64,000 bases of DNA, from contig CAZOZL010000009.1 in NCBI GenBank assembly GCA_964584305.1, positions 1 to 64,000 on the forward strand. Reading direction: 5' to 3'. The position numbers and the translations under genes are program-made. Under the pieces are notes generated by a model that was given only the letters and a program-made list of their open reading frames with translations, was not told where the DNA came from and searched no databases. Positions 8,860-19,110 of this stretch are shown here, piece by piece (the stretch's first letter is position 1; every line of letters begins with the position of its first letter). The stretch comes from SB11 sp964584305. Lineage in GTDB: Bacteria; Bacteroidota; Bacteroidia; UBA8524.

Positions 8860-10062
8860 GTGTATCCAAACCTATATTTTCTTGTAAAAGACCTTTTTGG
8901 AATAGAGGTAGAGTTTTTCAAAATATTTCAAATGTTCGGTATTTTTATGGCTATTTCATTTTATATAGGCTATAAAATAATGGAATCTGAACTGAAACGT
9001 ATGGAAAGAGAGGGCAAGGTATTCCCCGTGAAACGTATGTTTTGGGAAAATAAAGCCCCTGAAATTACGGAGTATTTAATGAATTTTGTTTTCTACTTTT
9101 TGGCAGGCTTTAAAGTAGTGGAAGCATTTTTGTATTTTGGAGATTTAACAGCCAATCCACAAGATTTTATACTCTCCTCTCGTGGAAATTTGATGGGGGG
9201 TATAATTGGAGGTGCTATTGGAGCATACTTTGTATATCGCGAAGCACAAAAAATAAAAGGAAAAGAAGCCAAACAGGTAGAGCGTTTGGTACACCCATAT
9301 CAAATAATGGGTAATGTAACTTTTATAGCCGCCATAACAGGAATTTTAGGCGCAAAACTGTTTCATATTTTCGAGAATTGGGAATACTCTGTACAACACC
9401 CTATTGATGCGTTAATATCATTTAGCGGGCTCACGTATTATGGCGGGCTTATTTGTGGTGGAGCGGGTGTAATATGGTACACTGCAAAGTATAATATACA
9501 TTGGCGGCACACACTTGATATGGGAGGTGCTGCTATGATGTTTGTGTATGGTACTGGGCGCATTGGTTGCCATGTATCGGGAGATGGAGATTGGGGCATT
9601 GTAAACAAAGTTGCAAAACCTGATTGGATGAGCTTTTTGCCAGATTGGACTTGGGCATATAATTATCCTAATAATGTAAATGGTGTATGCAACCCATACA
9701 CTGGTGCCGAGAGAGCCAATATAACTTGCGATTTTGCAAGCACCCCCTACCTTATAGACCCTGTTTTCCCAACACCTATGTACGAAACCCTTATGGCGTT
9801 CATACTTTTTGGTATTATTTGGGTGCTACGTAAAAAATTACCCGCACCGGGTTTAATATTTTCTTTGTACCTCGTTTTTGCAGGCATAGAACGTTTTGCC
9901 ATCGAGCAAATACGTGTAAATAATATAATGGATAACGTTTTTGGTTTAGGAATACAAGCTACCCAAGCAGAGGTTATCTCCGTAGGGATGATAGTAGCAG
10001 GTATAGGTTTGGCAGTTTACGCTATTGCCAAACCCAAAGTAAAAAACCCTATTGGCACATAA
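8860..10062 (+). CDS. lgt: Prolipoprotein diacylglyceryl transferase
   Basis: Lgt transfers diacylglycerol from phosphatidylglycerol to the lipobox cysteine of prelipoproteins at the inner membrane. The signature GRIGCHVSGDGDWG lies near residues 235-248, followed by FPTPMYE and IERFAIEQIRVN in the C-terminal part. At 400 residues it is longer than the roughly 290 of E. coli; the additions are an N-terminal membrane segment and a loop with NPYTGAERAN, as in other Bacteroidota. The start is GTG. It serves the many lipoproteins of this window (NosL, NosZ, the cytochrome and fasciclin proteins). Confidence 0.94.
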   Translation: MYPNLYFLVKDLFGIEVEFFKIFQMFGIFMAISFYIGYKIMESELKRMEREGKVFPVKRMFWENKAPEITEYLMNFVFYFLAGFKVVEAFLYFGDLTANPQDFILSSRGNLMGGIIGGAIGAYFVYREAQKIKGKEAKQVERLVHPYQIMGNVTFIAAITGILGAKLFHIFENWEYSVQHPIDALISFSGLTYYGGLICGGAGVIWYTAKYNIHWRHTLDMGGAAMMFVYGTGRIGCHVSGDGDWGIVNKVAKPDWMSFLPDWTWAYNYPNNVNGVCNPYTGAERANITCDFASTPYLIDPVFPTPMYETLMAFILFGIIWVLRKKLPAPGLIFSLYLVFAGIERFAIEQIRVNNIMDNVFGLGIQATQAEVISVGMIVAGIGLAVYAIAKPKVKNPIGT

Positions 10063-10091
10063 TTTGGTTATACTTTAGGAAAGATAAGCCT

Positions 10092-10655
10092 ATGAAAAAT
10101 ACAATCTTATCACTTACAGCCTTACTTTTTTTAGTGGTTGGTTTTACTAATAAAGCCAGCGCACAAAAAATAATTCGTTACGAGTATGTTGACGGAGACT
10201 CGCTACCTGTATATGAGTTTTCGGAAACAGTATATACTGAACTGGCAGACCCTGAAGCACGCAAACGCTACTTGCGCTTGGTATATAACCTAAAAAAAGT
10301 ATTTCCCTATGCAAAAATGGCTGCTTTTCGTTTGCAATTAATGGAAGACAATTTACGTCAGCTAAAGGGGAGGGAACGCAAAAAATACCTAAAAGCATCA
10401 GAAAAAGCTTTTAAAAAAGAATTTACGGGTTTTTTAAAAAAAATGCCCCGTTCGCAAGGGGTACTGCTCACAAAACTAATTTATAGGGAGACAGGAAAAA
10501 CCACCTACCAAATTTTGAACGAGTTTACCAGCACTTTTGAAACCATTTTGTGGAATACCACCGCAAAAGTATTTGGTGGCGATTTGAAAGACACTTTCGA
10601 CCCTATGGAGGATTACCAAATAGAGCATATCATAAAATCGTTAAAGCTGGAGTAA
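10092..10655 (+). CDS. Secreted DUF4294 protein
   Basis: A 187-residue protein with a signal peptide ending near NKASAQ. The mature part is highly charged and helical, with LRLVYNLKKVFPYAKMA and repeated Lys/Arg-rich stretches, the pattern of DUF4294, a Bacteroidota family without known function. It follows lgt by 29 bases and precedes a TPR gene by 49, so these three may share a transcript. No catalytic motif is visible. Confidence 0.8.
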   Translation: MKNTILSLTALLFLVVGFTNKASAQKIIRYEYVDGDSLPVYEFSETVYTELADPEARKRYLRLVYNLKKVFPYAKMAAFRLQLMEDNLRQLKGRERKKYLKASEKAFKKEFTGFLKKMPRSQGVLLTKLIYRETGKTTYQILNEFTSTFETILWNTTAKVFGGDLKDTFDPMEDYQIEHIIKSLKLE

Positions 10656-10704
10656 CAAAATAATATTTTTCTTTTAAGCGTTATATATCAATACCTTTCC
10701 AGTA

Positions 10705-11580
10705 ATGAAAAAATGTATAGTACTAACGTTCTCTTTTTTTATAGTGGTTTTTTCTTATGCTCAAGAAAAAACGAATGTAGATTACTATACAGAAGGGATG
10801 AGATATGCCCAGCGTGGCAGCTATAAAGAAGCTATTAGTTTTTTTGATAGGGCTATTAATTTAAAAAAGGATGATTATTTCAGTATGCACAACCGTGGTA
10901 TAGCAAAATCGCTAATGAAAAACTACACGGGGGCTATTGCTGATTTTAATAGTGTATTGCAATACAAACCCGATTATGTAGATGCCTATATAGCACTGGG
11001 AAATAGCTACAAAAAACTTACCCATTACGATACCGCAATACACTATTATAGTACTGCCCTAAGCTTTGATGGTGAAAATGTAAAATCATTTTACTTTAGA
11101 GCATATACCTACGAAGCTATGATGATGATTGATAGTGCCGCCGCTGATTTTAAAAAAGCATTGGACTTGGGGGTTACACAGCTAAAAAAGCAAGTGGAAT
11201 ATTATAGCGATACAGTACAAAGTTACCCTAAGTGGGCTGTCATAGGAAAAGTGAAAAATGTGGCTACTAATGCCACCTATGGCTTTACTAAGAAAAACCC
11301 GATAAAAGTGGGGGCAAGCAAAAAGGGAGGAGGCTTTGCCAATATAAGAGCATACTTAGCACAACTAAAAGACCAACGCCGCAAACCAATTCAATACCAA
11401 AGGGTACAGGCGTGTTGCCCACACAAACCCACAGGCTATAAAGGCAATGTATTTTTAGACGAATATAAAATAACTTATACTACCCTTAACAAAGAAACTA
11501 AAACCGCTACCATTTACCTTACCTACTACGAGTATGAAACTCCTAAAATCTTAATGGGTTTTAAACCATTATACAAATAG
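10705..11580 (+). CDS. Secreted TPR protein with Cys-Cys-Pro C-terminal domain
   Basis: The signal peptide ends at about residue 19 (VVFSYAQ). Residues 25-160 hold about four tetratricopeptide repeats (for example AISFFDRAINLKKDDYFSMH). The C-terminal part, from NPIKVGASKKGGGFANIRAY through VQACCPHK to YEYETPKILMGFKPL, belongs to a Bacteroidota-specific domain that often forms stand-alone envelope lipoproteins and has been misnamed after an aldolase in databases. It probably acts in the periplasm as a protein-binding module. Partners are unknown. Confidence 0.78.
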   Translation: MKKCIVLTFSFFIVVFSYAQEKTNVDYYTEGMRYAQRGSYKEAISFFDRAINLKKDDYFSMHNRGIAKSLMKNYTGAIADFNSVLQYKPDYVDAYIALGNSYKKLTHYDTAIHYYSTALSFDGENVKSFYFRAYTYEAMMMIDSAAADFKKALDLGVTQLKKQVEYYSDTVQSYPKWAVIGKVKNVATNATYGFTKKNPIKVGASKKGGGFANIRAYLAQLKDQRRKPIQYQRVQACCPHKPTGYKGNVFLDEYKITYTTLNKETKTATIYLTYYEYETPKILMGFKPLYK

Positions 11581-11625
11581 TTACGATGCACTACTATGGG
11601 TTTCATTTTTTTATTAGTTGTTATT

Positions 11626-11663
11626 AACCCCTACTAATGTATTACAGTTTTTACCTGTACCAC
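11626..11663 (+). repeat. Family A repeat, left-half fragment A3
   Basis: Only the left 38 bases (AACCCCTACTAATG through TTTTTACCTGTACCAC) are conserved; the central palindrome and right end are lost. It sits in the convergent region between the TPR gene and nfu. Confidence 0.65.
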
Positions 11664-11706
11664 CCTTTAAACCTCTTTACCTTATCCTAAAAAGGTATTT
11701 TGGGCT

Positions 11707-12273
11707 TTACATTTCTACTGCTTCAACAGCTTCAACTTCGGGTACCATGCGTTTCAACATATTTTCTATACCCGATTTTAAAGTGATAGTTGCTGATGGG
11801 CAGCCACTACACGAGCCACGTAGTTCTACTTTTACCACGCCCGCATCAAACGATTGGAAGGTAATTGCGCCGCCGTCCATTTCCACAGCAGGTTTTACGT
11901 ACGTATCCAACATATTTTTGATTTTTGTTACTATTTCACTATCTGCACTATTGGTTTCTTTTTCTTCGGTAGGGTGCAAGATTTCGGCGCCGCTTTCCAA
12001 GTATTCTTTTACAAATTCTTTTAACTTTGGGCTAATATCAAACCACTCATAAGTACTTAGCTTCGTTATTGTAACAAAATTGTTCATTATAAACACGGCG
12101 TTTACAAAAGGGAACTCGAACAACTTTGTTGCTAAGGGTGATTTAAGAGCCGCTTCTCGTGTTTGAAAATCTATACTATCATCAGGTAAAATCATGCGGT
12201 TGGCTACAAATTTCATGGTTTCGGGATTGGGAGTAGCCTCTGTATATATGTTTAATAATTCTTTGGTTGCCAT
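11707..12273 (-). CDS. nfuA: NfuA/NifU-like Fe-S cluster carrier
   Basis: The protein carries assembled Fe-S clusters to target enzymes. Residues 8-95 are the Nfu N-terminal domain (YTEATPNPETMKF, FPFVNAVFIM), followed by a short acidic linker, and residues 115-188 the NifU C-terminal domain with the cluster-binding pair Cys155 and Cys158 (GSCSGCPS). The length of 188 is normal for this class. It is flanked by convergent and divergent genes, so it is probably transcribed alone. Likely clients in this window are MtaB, the nrd system and the Rrf2 regulator; that is inference. Confidence 0.92.
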   Translation of the reverse strand: MATKELLNIYTEATPNPETMKFVANRMILPDDSIDFQTREAALKSPLATKLFEFPFVNAVFIMNNFVTITKLSTYEWFDISPKLKEFVKEYLESGAEILHPTEEKETNSADSEIVTKIKNMLDTYVKPAVEMDGGAITFQSFDAGVVKVELRGSCSGCPSATITLKSGIENMLKRMVPEVEAVEAVEM

Positions 12274-12412
12274 AAAGTCCTCTTATTTAGAATGGTTCTA
12301 CAAAAATAGTGTTTTTATTGCTATTTGCATTTCTTTTTTAAAGAATAGGTACAACATTTGTATAAACAAATAATATAAAATTTAATCATTAATAGAGTAA
12401 GGATTAAAAAAT

Positions 12413-13126
12413 ATGAAAACAGTATTTCATAAAGCCAACACACGAGGGCACGCTAACCATGGCTGGCTGAATAGTTACCATTCCTTTAGTTTTGCTGATT
12501 ATATAGACCCCAGCCGTATGCACTTTGGTGCTTTACGTGTGCTGAATGATGATATAGTAGAAGGGGGGCGGGGCTTTGGAACGCACCCACACGCTAATAT
12601 GGAAATAATTTCGATACCGCTAAGGGGTAGTTTAGAGCATAAAGACAGTATGAATAATGTAGCTATTATTAAACAAAACGATGTGCAGGTAATGAGTGCG
12701 GGAACAGGAATTTACCACAGCGAGTTTAATAAAAACAAAGATAGTGAGGTTAATTTTTTACAGATATGGGTTTTCCCTAAGCAAAAAGATATTGAACCCC
12801 GTTACGACCAAATAACTTTGAACCCAGCGGACAGAAAAGGGAAATTGCAACAAATAGTATCGCATAATAAAGAAGGTGAAGGAGTTTGGATTAACCAAGA
12901 AGCTACTTTCTATTTAGGCACTTTAGCTAATGGGTTTACTACTAAACACCCAATAAATATAAAAGGAAATGGTGTTTATGCTTTTGTTATTGATGGTGAT
13001 ATAACTATTAGCGGGCAAAAGCTAAACAAACGTGATGGTTTTGGAATGTGGGATACCGATAGTATAGATATAACTGCCAATAGCAAGGCTGAATTATTAT
13101 TGATGGAAGTCCCTATGAAATTTTAA
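12413..13126 (+). CDS. Pirin-family cupin protein
   Basis: A bicupin of 237 residues. The metal ligands of pirin are all present: His58 and His60 (FGTHPHANME), His102 and Glu104 (GIYHSEFN). Bacterial relatives such as YhhW have quercetinase activity in vitro, but the natural substrate is generally unknown. The N-terminal RGHANHGWLNSYHSFSFADY phrase is typical of the family. It is transcribed divergently from nfuA, 139 bases apart. Fe(II) is the usual metal; Ni or Cu cannot be excluded. Confidence 0.88.
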   Translation: MKTVFHKANTRGHANHGWLNSYHSFSFADYIDPSRMHFGALRVLNDDIVEGGRGFGTHPHANMEIISIPLRGSLEHKDSMNNVAIIKQNDVQVMSAGTGIYHSEFNKNKDSEVNFLQIWVFPKQKDIEPRYDQITLNPADRKGKLQQIVSHNKEGEGVWINQEATFYLGTLANGFTTKHPINIKGNGVYAFVIDGDITISGQKLNKRDGFGMWDTDSIDITANSKAELLLMEVPMKF

Positions 13127-13220
13127 TACTAAAGATATGTACATTTTAATTCAGAGCAAAGCGAGGGGGATTCGTTTACAATTAGCTAAAATATTTTTCT
13201 ATCAAAGCCTGCTATTTTTA

Positions 13221-15233
13221 TTATTCCTTAATTAGTTTTTGGGTGAAAACACCTTTTTCTGATTGTGCTTTTATAATATAAATACCCGCAGTTAAATCAC
13301 TAATATTAAGTGTATTGCATTGCTTGCAAGCAAGTACTTTTTTTCCGTTTAATGAGTAAATAGCCACTTCATTAGCCTTATTATCAATGGTAATAGTATG
13401 GGTGGCAGGGTTGGGGTAAATGTTTAAACTATTTTTTTGTTTAACATCTGCAATAGAAGTAAGTACATTACTTAGTGGTAAACGCCAAATACCCGCTCCA
13501 GTTCCTGCAAATAAATGTGTACCACTGCTTTGGAATACATTAGCTCGTAGCCCCCCAGTAATTTCTTTTAAGAAATGCCAAGTTTCATTAGCAGTATCTC
13601 TAAAAAAATAACCCGATGTTGTTGATGCGTATAATAGGTTTTTTACTACTGAAACTGAATGGGCAAAGGTAATACCCCAACTGTAATAGTGGCGAGGCCA
13701 AGTTGCCCCATCATCTTCTGATATATGGGTATCAATGCCTACTTTTAGCCATAGCTTATTGTTTATTTTATGGATAAAATGCACATACCTGCGGGGAATA
13801 TTTATGCTATCTACTTCACTAAAACTATTACCCCCGTTGGTAGATTTATACAAGCCTTTGTTTGTGCCTGCGTACAGTACGCCATTAGTAAATAATAAAT
13901 CGGTAAAGATAAGTCCGTTAATAGCATTGGCTTGTTTAAACCAGTTATCTCCATCGTTTGGGCTGCGGTATATGCCGTCCATAGTTAGGGCATAAAGCGT
14001 GTTACCCCGTTTCAGTACTTTGTTTACTTGTTTATTATCTAAACCAGTATTGGCATCTTTCCAAACAAAAAATTGGGTATCGGCAATTCTAATACCAGAG
14101 GTATCAGAACTTACTATAATTTTATCGTTTGAAATTACAAAAGAGCTCACCCTATCCTTAAAAAAATCATCGGTTTCTACCCAGCTATCACCATTATTGC
14201 CAGAGCGGTATATATTGCCGTATGCAGAGGCATATAATATTCCGTTTTCCCATTCTATTTGTTTCACATCGGCAGTAAGCAAACCAAAGTTAAAAGGTTT
14301 CCATGTAACAGCAGCAATTTGCCCTCTATACAGCCCACTATTTGCTGTGGTGGTATATTTTATAGAATTAGGCGTACTAAGCGATGTATTTATTTTTTTT
14401 AACGAGTCAAGATTAAACTCAAATTCTAAAAACCATTTTTTGCCGCTATCATAGCTTTCATATAGCCTATAATCGCTATTGGCTATTAGCCTACCTTTAT
14501 AGGCTGTAATGCTTTTAATATTTTTTACAGAACTATCAAAGCCCCATGAACTACCACTATTTTTTGAAACCAATAAACTACCTTGAGCAATAAAAATAGT
14601 ACTATCAATAATGGCTATTTCTGTGCATTTCAAGCAATTATTGGGCACGCTTATAGTACTCCAACTTTGCCCATTGTTTGTTGATTTGAATAAACCCGCA
14701 TTACGGCTTAAAGCCCAAACGGCACTACTGTCGGCTTTTACTTGCAATATATTATTGTCTAACAAGCCATTGTTTGCCTGTGTCCAGTTTTGTCCATTAT
14801 CAGTAGAACGAAAAATACCAAAATTGGTAGTGGATGCAAATAGTGTACTGTTTGAAGTGGTGAAAGAGGTAATTATTCCGCCTAAAGGCAAACCGTTGTT
14901 TATTGCCTTCCAGCTATTTCCATTATTAGTTGAAAGGTAAATACCCTTATCAGTAGTGGTAATTAAATTGCCCTTGTTGTAGGTTAATGAAAATGCCGAG
15001 TAGGTTTGTACACCGTTATTAGAGGCTTCCCATTGGGTGGGGCTAAGGTTGTCGTATCTAAAAATACCGCTTTTTTCTGTACCCACCCATACGAAAGAAT
15101 CATTGGTGGTAATGCAGGTAATATTGCCTACTTCTCCATCAAAAACGGAGGGGGCTTTAAGCTGTTTCCACTGGGCTACGGCACTATTAAAGCAACATAT
15201 AAATACTAAAAGGGGTATATAAAGCCTATTCAT
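13221..15233 (-). CDS. T9SS-exported beta-propeller (BNR/photosystem-like) protein
   Basis: The 670 residues begin with a signal peptide (ending near FNSAVAQ). Repeats of about 45 residues follow to about 590, each with a form of STNNGNSWKAINNGLP or STDNGQNWTQANNGL, the Asp-box/BNR pattern of sialidase-like and YCF48-like propellers. The last 75 residues form a type A type IX sorting domain (LNIYPNPATHTITID, then GIYIIKAQSEKG and a terminal KLIKE). It should be exported by the T9SS and attached to or released from the cell surface. Enzyme activity is not evident, so a binding or adhesion role is more likely. Confidence 0.88.
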   Translation of the reverse strand: MNRLYIPLLVFICCFNSAVAQWKQLKAPSVFDGEVGNITCITTNDSFVWVGTEKSGIFRYDNLSPTQWEASNNGVQTYSAFSLTYNKGNLITTTDKGIYLSTNNGNSWKAINNGLPLGGIITSFTTSNSTLFASTTNFGIFRSTDNGQNWTQANNGLLDNNILQVKADSSAVWALSRNAGLFKSTNNGQSWSTISVPNNCLKCTEIAIIDSTIFIAQGSLLVSKNSGSSWGFDSSVKNIKSITAYKGRLIANSDYRLYESYDSGKKWFLEFEFNLDSLKKINTSLSTPNSIKYTTTANSGLYRGQIAAVTWKPFNFGLLTADVKQIEWENGILYASAYGNIYRSGNNGDSWVETDDFFKDRVSSFVISNDKIIVSSDTSGIRIADTQFFVWKDANTGLDNKQVNKVLKRGNTLYALTMDGIYRSPNDGDNWFKQANAINGLIFTDLLFTNGVLYAGTNKGLYKSTNGGNSFSEVDSINIPRRYVHFIHKINNKLWLKVGIDTHISEDDGATWPRHYYSWGITFAHSVSVVKNLLYASTTSGYFFRDTANETWHFLKEITGGLRANVFQSSGTHLFAGTGAGIWRLPLSNVLTSIADVKQKNSLNIYPNPATHTITIDNKANEVAIYSLNGKKVLACKQCNTLNISDLTAGIYIIKAQSEKGVFTQKLIKE

Positions 15234-15308
15234 GAGTAAGTAAAAATACTAACTTTTATTAGATAGACAACCAATTGATAAGAAATGCTGGTTATGGTAC
15301 TGTTTTTT

Positions 15309-16952
15309 TTACAAACTAAAAGTAATACCACCCATTATATTAATACCCAATACTGGGTAGTTATACCAACGCTGGTAGCGGACAGAAGAAATATTATTTA
15401 CAGTGAAAAATAAAGAAAGTGTTTTGCGATAGCGATATTCCATACCCAAGTTAAAATCGGCAAAGGCTTTTAGGTTAGGGATGGAAGCTGTTGCAAACTC
15501 ATTGGTTACAGGGCGTTGGTTCATAAAAAATACATCAGCCGAGAAAAGTAATTTATTACCAATATTGTAAGTGGTATTTAGCTTAATTTCTGCGGTGGGC
15601 AATTGCCATGCTTTTTGTGCAGAATCAGACACGTTATAATTATAAAAATTACCAGTAAGGTTGATGCGTACTTTTTCGCTGTATTGATAGCCAATTTCAG
15701 CATTAAAACGCACTACATCCATATCTAAAAACAAGGGCTTAAAGCGGCGTAATACGTTACTATCACTAATAAAAACAACCATATCATTATAGCGGTTATA
15801 AAATACGCGAGTGGTGAAACCAAAATTTGCACCTGCATTGCCTCTTAAACCCGCGTACAACTCTAAGCGGTTAACGGTATTGTTTAAATTATTTTGATTA
15901 CCAATAAATGGATTTTCATGCATAAAATTTCTGAACGAATTTTTTTGCAAGTTTCCACTAATACCAGCAAGTGCTACCAAGTTTTGCTTCTCAATTTCAT
16001 ATTCTCCTTCAATGGTAGGAAAGAAGTAAAAAACAGGGCTTGCTGTATCACTATAAATAGTGCTATTAACCCCCAAAGCCAGTTTAAATTTTTTATTGTT
16101 TAGATGATAACGAGGTTTTATGTCCACAAAATGGCGACCTATTGTAGTAACACTATCTTGATAACCGCTATAATTGTAGCTTAAATTAATACGCAAAACA
16201 TCGTTTTTCTTGATATTGGTTTTAAAACTACTGTTTATAATAAGGTCATTTTCTTGTACCCCCCAGCTATCGGTAATGTTGTAGTAGGATGCGCCTGCGG
16301 AAAATTTCATTTTTTTCTTACCCCATTCTTTACTTTCCCATCCTCCGTTTGCGCCAATAGTATTAAATACTTGCTTGGTACTATCATCATCGGTTGCGGG
16401 GATACTGGGAAAGGTATCATTAAGTCCATAATAGCGCACAGCATTGCGTGCATAGTTTATGCCCGCATATAAAGTTCCTTTTTTAAAAAAACGTTTTCCA
16501 AAAATATTTGCTGTATTGTCTGAAAATTTGGCATTATCAGGACCATTGGCAGAAAGGTGCTTGAAACTTAAACCGTATGCTCCGTACTCGTTTCGTAGGT
16601 TGTGCAAATATATTTCGGCAAGTGGAGAAGCATAATTGCCAAACCCCAACCTAATATGATTGTTTTTTAAGGTGGGTACATAATTTTTACCCATTTGCAA
16701 AGCAACGGGAATATCTAACTTTGAGGTGGTGATAAACTGTACTGGGATGATTGAGTAGGTGAGGCTGGGTAATTTCGCTTCTGGCTGCTCGGCAACAGGG
16801 GGCGTGGTTTCTTTATTGGCAGGTGCTAAAAAAGGAATATAATCAGATACTACGGTAACATCCTGAATGGTAATAGTAGTGTCTTGGGCATTTATAGTAC
16901 TATACCCCATTGCTATAAACAAAAAGGCTAAAATATTCGCTATACTTCTCAT
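15309..16952 (-). CDS. Outer-membrane beta-barrel protein (TonB-receptor-like)
   Basis: A 547-residue protein with a signal peptide ending near STINAQ, a short linker containing VTVVSDYIPFLAPANK, then many amphipathic strands with alternating aromatic residues and a C-terminal strand ending GGITFSL. This resembles the barrel half of TonB-dependent receptors without a plug domain, a type usual in Bacteroidota. Its substrate is unknown. It lies 33 bases after acsA and 75 bases before the T9SS protein on the same strand, so the three may be cotranscribed. Confidence 0.72.
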   Translation of the reverse strand: MRSIANILAFLFIAMGYSTINAQDTTITIQDVTVVSDYIPFLAPANKETTPPVAEQPEAKLPSLTYSIIPVQFITTSKLDIPVALQMGKNYVPTLKNNHIRLGFGNYASPLAEIYLHNLRNEYGAYGLSFKHLSANGPDNAKFSDNTANIFGKRFFKKGTLYAGINYARNAVRYYGLNDTFPSIPATDDDSTKQVFNTIGANGGWESKEWGKKKMKFSAGASYYNITDSWGVQENDLIINSSFKTNIKKNDVLRINLSYNYSGYQDSVTTIGRHFVDIKPRYHLNNKKFKLALGVNSTIYSDTASPVFYFFPTIEGEYEIEKQNLVALAGISGNLQKNSFRNFMHENPFIGNQNNLNNTVNRLELYAGLRGNAGANFGFTTRVFYNRYNDMVVFISDSNVLRRFKPLFLDMDVVRFNAEIGYQYSEKVRINLTGNFYNYNVSDSAQKAWQLPTAEIKLNTTYNIGNKLLFSADVFFMNQRPVTNEFATASIPNLKAFADFNLGMEYRYRKTLSLFFTVNNISSVRYQRWYNYPVLGINIMGGITFSL

Positions 16953-16985
16953 TCTTAAAAATATAACGGCAAAAATACATCTAAA

Positions 16986-18899
16986 TTATAGCGCACCTGC
17001 TTTAATACTATCAACAACAGAAGGGTCAAGCAGGGTAGAAGTGTCGCCCAAATTAGACGTATCTCCCTCTGCTATTTTACGCAAAATACGGCGCATAATT
17101 TTTCCGCTTCGGGTTTTGGGCAAACCTGTAACCACCTGTATTTTATCAGGTTTGGCAAAAGCACCAATCATTTTAGCAACAATATCACGTATTTCAGCTT
17201 TTAAGGTTTCATTGTTTTTTGTGGACTGGTGGCAAATAGCATAAGCATAAATGCCTTGTCCTTTAATATCATGTGGATATCCTACTACGGCACATTCTAC
17301 CACCAAATCATGCTCGTCAATAGCACTTTCTACCTCGCCTGTGCCAATACGATGCCCTGATACATTAATCACATCATCAACCCGCCCAGTTATTCGGTAG
17401 TATCCATCATTATTGCGTTTGCAGCCATCGCCTGTGAAATAATAGCCTTTATACGCTGAAAAATAGGTTTGCACGAAGCGATTGTCATCGCCATATACAG
17501 AGCGTACCATACCCGGCCATGGGAATTTGATACATAAAACACCGTCTATATCATTGCCCTCTATTTCTTTTCCGTTTTCATCTAACAATACAGGCTGTAT
17601 GCCTGGTAAAGGCAATGTAGCAAACGAAGGTACAGTAGGTGTTATACCCGCAATGGGTGATATCATTATACCGCCTGTTTCTGTTTGCCACCAAGTATCT
17701 ACAATGGGGCAGTTGTCTTTCCCTACATGAGTATTATACCAATGCCAGGCTTCCTCATTTATAGGTTCACCAACAGAGCCTAATACCCTTAAACTATCTA
17801 ATTTTGTGCCATCAAACTGGCTTAACCCATAGCTTTCTAATGCTCTTATCGCCGTAGGTGCAGTATAAAATAAGTTTACTTGGTGTTTGTCCACCACCTC
17901 CCAAAAGCGGGCGGGAGAAGGGTGGGTAGGAACTCCCTCGAAAAAAACAGTAGTAGCCCCGTTTAGCAAGGGCCCATATACCAAATAGCTATGTCCTGTA
18001 ATCCATCCTACATCAGCAGTACACCAATAAATATCACCTTCTTTGTATTGAAAAACATTTTTGAAAGTATAGGCACTATATACCATATAACCGCCTGTGG
18101 TATGCAAAATTCCTTTGGGTTTACCTGTAGAGCCTGAGGTATATAAAATAAACAGTGGGTCTTCGGCATCCATTGCTACGGCTTCGTTTTCGGCACTGGA
18201 TTTTGCCATTTCAGTATGCCACCAAATATCTCTGCCTTTCACCCAGTTAATAGCATCGCCTGTGCGTTTATACACAATATTTTTTTCTATTGTCGATGTG
18301 TTTTGCAAAGCATCATCAACAATTTGTTTTAGGGCTACTGTTTTGTTACCTCTCACAAAACTATCGGCGGTAATTATAGCTTTCGCTTCACAGTCGTTTA
18401 TTCTATCGGTAAGAGATTGAGAAGAAAACCCTGCAAATACTACCGAATGTACCACCCCTATACGAGTGCAAGCCAACATGGCTATACCAGCCTCTGGCAC
18501 CATGGGCATATATAGTATAACACGGTCGCCCTTTTTTAAGCCATTGTTTAATAATACATTAGAAAATTTGCAAACCTCCGTATGTAACTCATTAAAGGTT
18601 AGTGTCCTAAAAGCGTCATTAGGGTTGTTGGGTTCGTATATAATGGCTGTTTTGTCGCCCATAGTATCCAAATGACGGTCGATTGCGTTATAGCATAAAT
18701 TTGTTGTGCCGCCTTTGTACCATTCTACCTTTGGTGGTGTAAAACTCCACTCCAAAGTAGTGTCCCAAGGTTTATACCAATGAAAACTCTTTGCTATGTC
18801 TGCCCAAAAGTTTTTTGGATTTTCTATGCTTTCTTGATATACTTTTTTATACTCTTCAAACGATTGTATTTGTGGAATTTGAGATGCAGCACTATTCAT
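16986..18899 (-). CDS. acsA: Acetyl-CoA synthetase
   Basis: The enzyme activates acetate to acetyl-CoA by way of acetyl-AMP. The 637 residues include the nucleotide loop YTSGSTGKPKG (253-263), DTWWQTETGG, and the hinge region YYRITGRVDDVINVSGHRIG. The catalytic Lys600 in PKTRSGK is also the site that protein acetylation switches off in other bacteria. The length and the Trp-Trp in DTWWQTE point to acetate rather than longer acids. Together with the mutases and crotonase in this window, it suits a heterotroph handling short-chain acids. Confidence 0.95.
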   Translation of the reverse strand: MNSAASQIPQIQSFEEYKKVYQESIENPKNFWADIAKSFHWYKPWDTTLEWSFTPPKVEWYKGGTTNLCYNAIDRHLDTMGDKTAIIYEPNNPNDAFRTLTFNELHTEVCKFSNVLLNNGLKKGDRVILYMPMVPEAGIAMLACTRIGVVHSVVFAGFSSQSLTDRINDCEAKAIITADSFVRGNKTVALKQIVDDALQNTSTIEKNIVYKRTGDAINWVKGRDIWWHTEMAKSSAENEAVAMDAEDPLFILYTSGSTGKPKGILHTTGGYMVYSAYTFKNVFQYKEGDIYWCTADVGWITGHSYLVYGPLLNGATTVFFEGVPTHPSPARFWEVVDKHQVNLFYTAPTAIRALESYGLSQFDGTKLDSLRVLGSVGEPINEEAWHWYNTHVGKDNCPIVDTWWQTETGGIMISPIAGITPTVPSFATLPLPGIQPVLLDENGKEIEGNDIDGVLCIKFPWPGMVRSVYGDDNRFVQTYFSAYKGYYFTGDGCKRNNDGYYRITGRVDDVINVSGHRIGTGEVESAIDEHDLVVECAVVGYPHDIKGQGIYAYAICHQSTKNNETLKAEIRDIVAKMIGAFAKPDKIQVVTGLPKTRSGKIMRRILRKIAEGDTSNLGDTSTLLDPSVVDSIKAGAL

Positions 18900-19110
18900 G
18901 GGCGTAATTTATAAAATTAGGTAATGCAAAGTAAGTTAGCCGATACTTTTTTTTGATGTATTTATTTTAAATTGGGTTCTTCGCCTTTCTACCCTTGAGT
19001 TTATCAAACTTATGTTACTTAGTAGTTTGTTAAAATATATCAATTAAAAAACACTGTTGACATAGGGTTGTCAGTAATGTCGTTTATAGTTGTACTAAAA
19101 TGTAAACCCT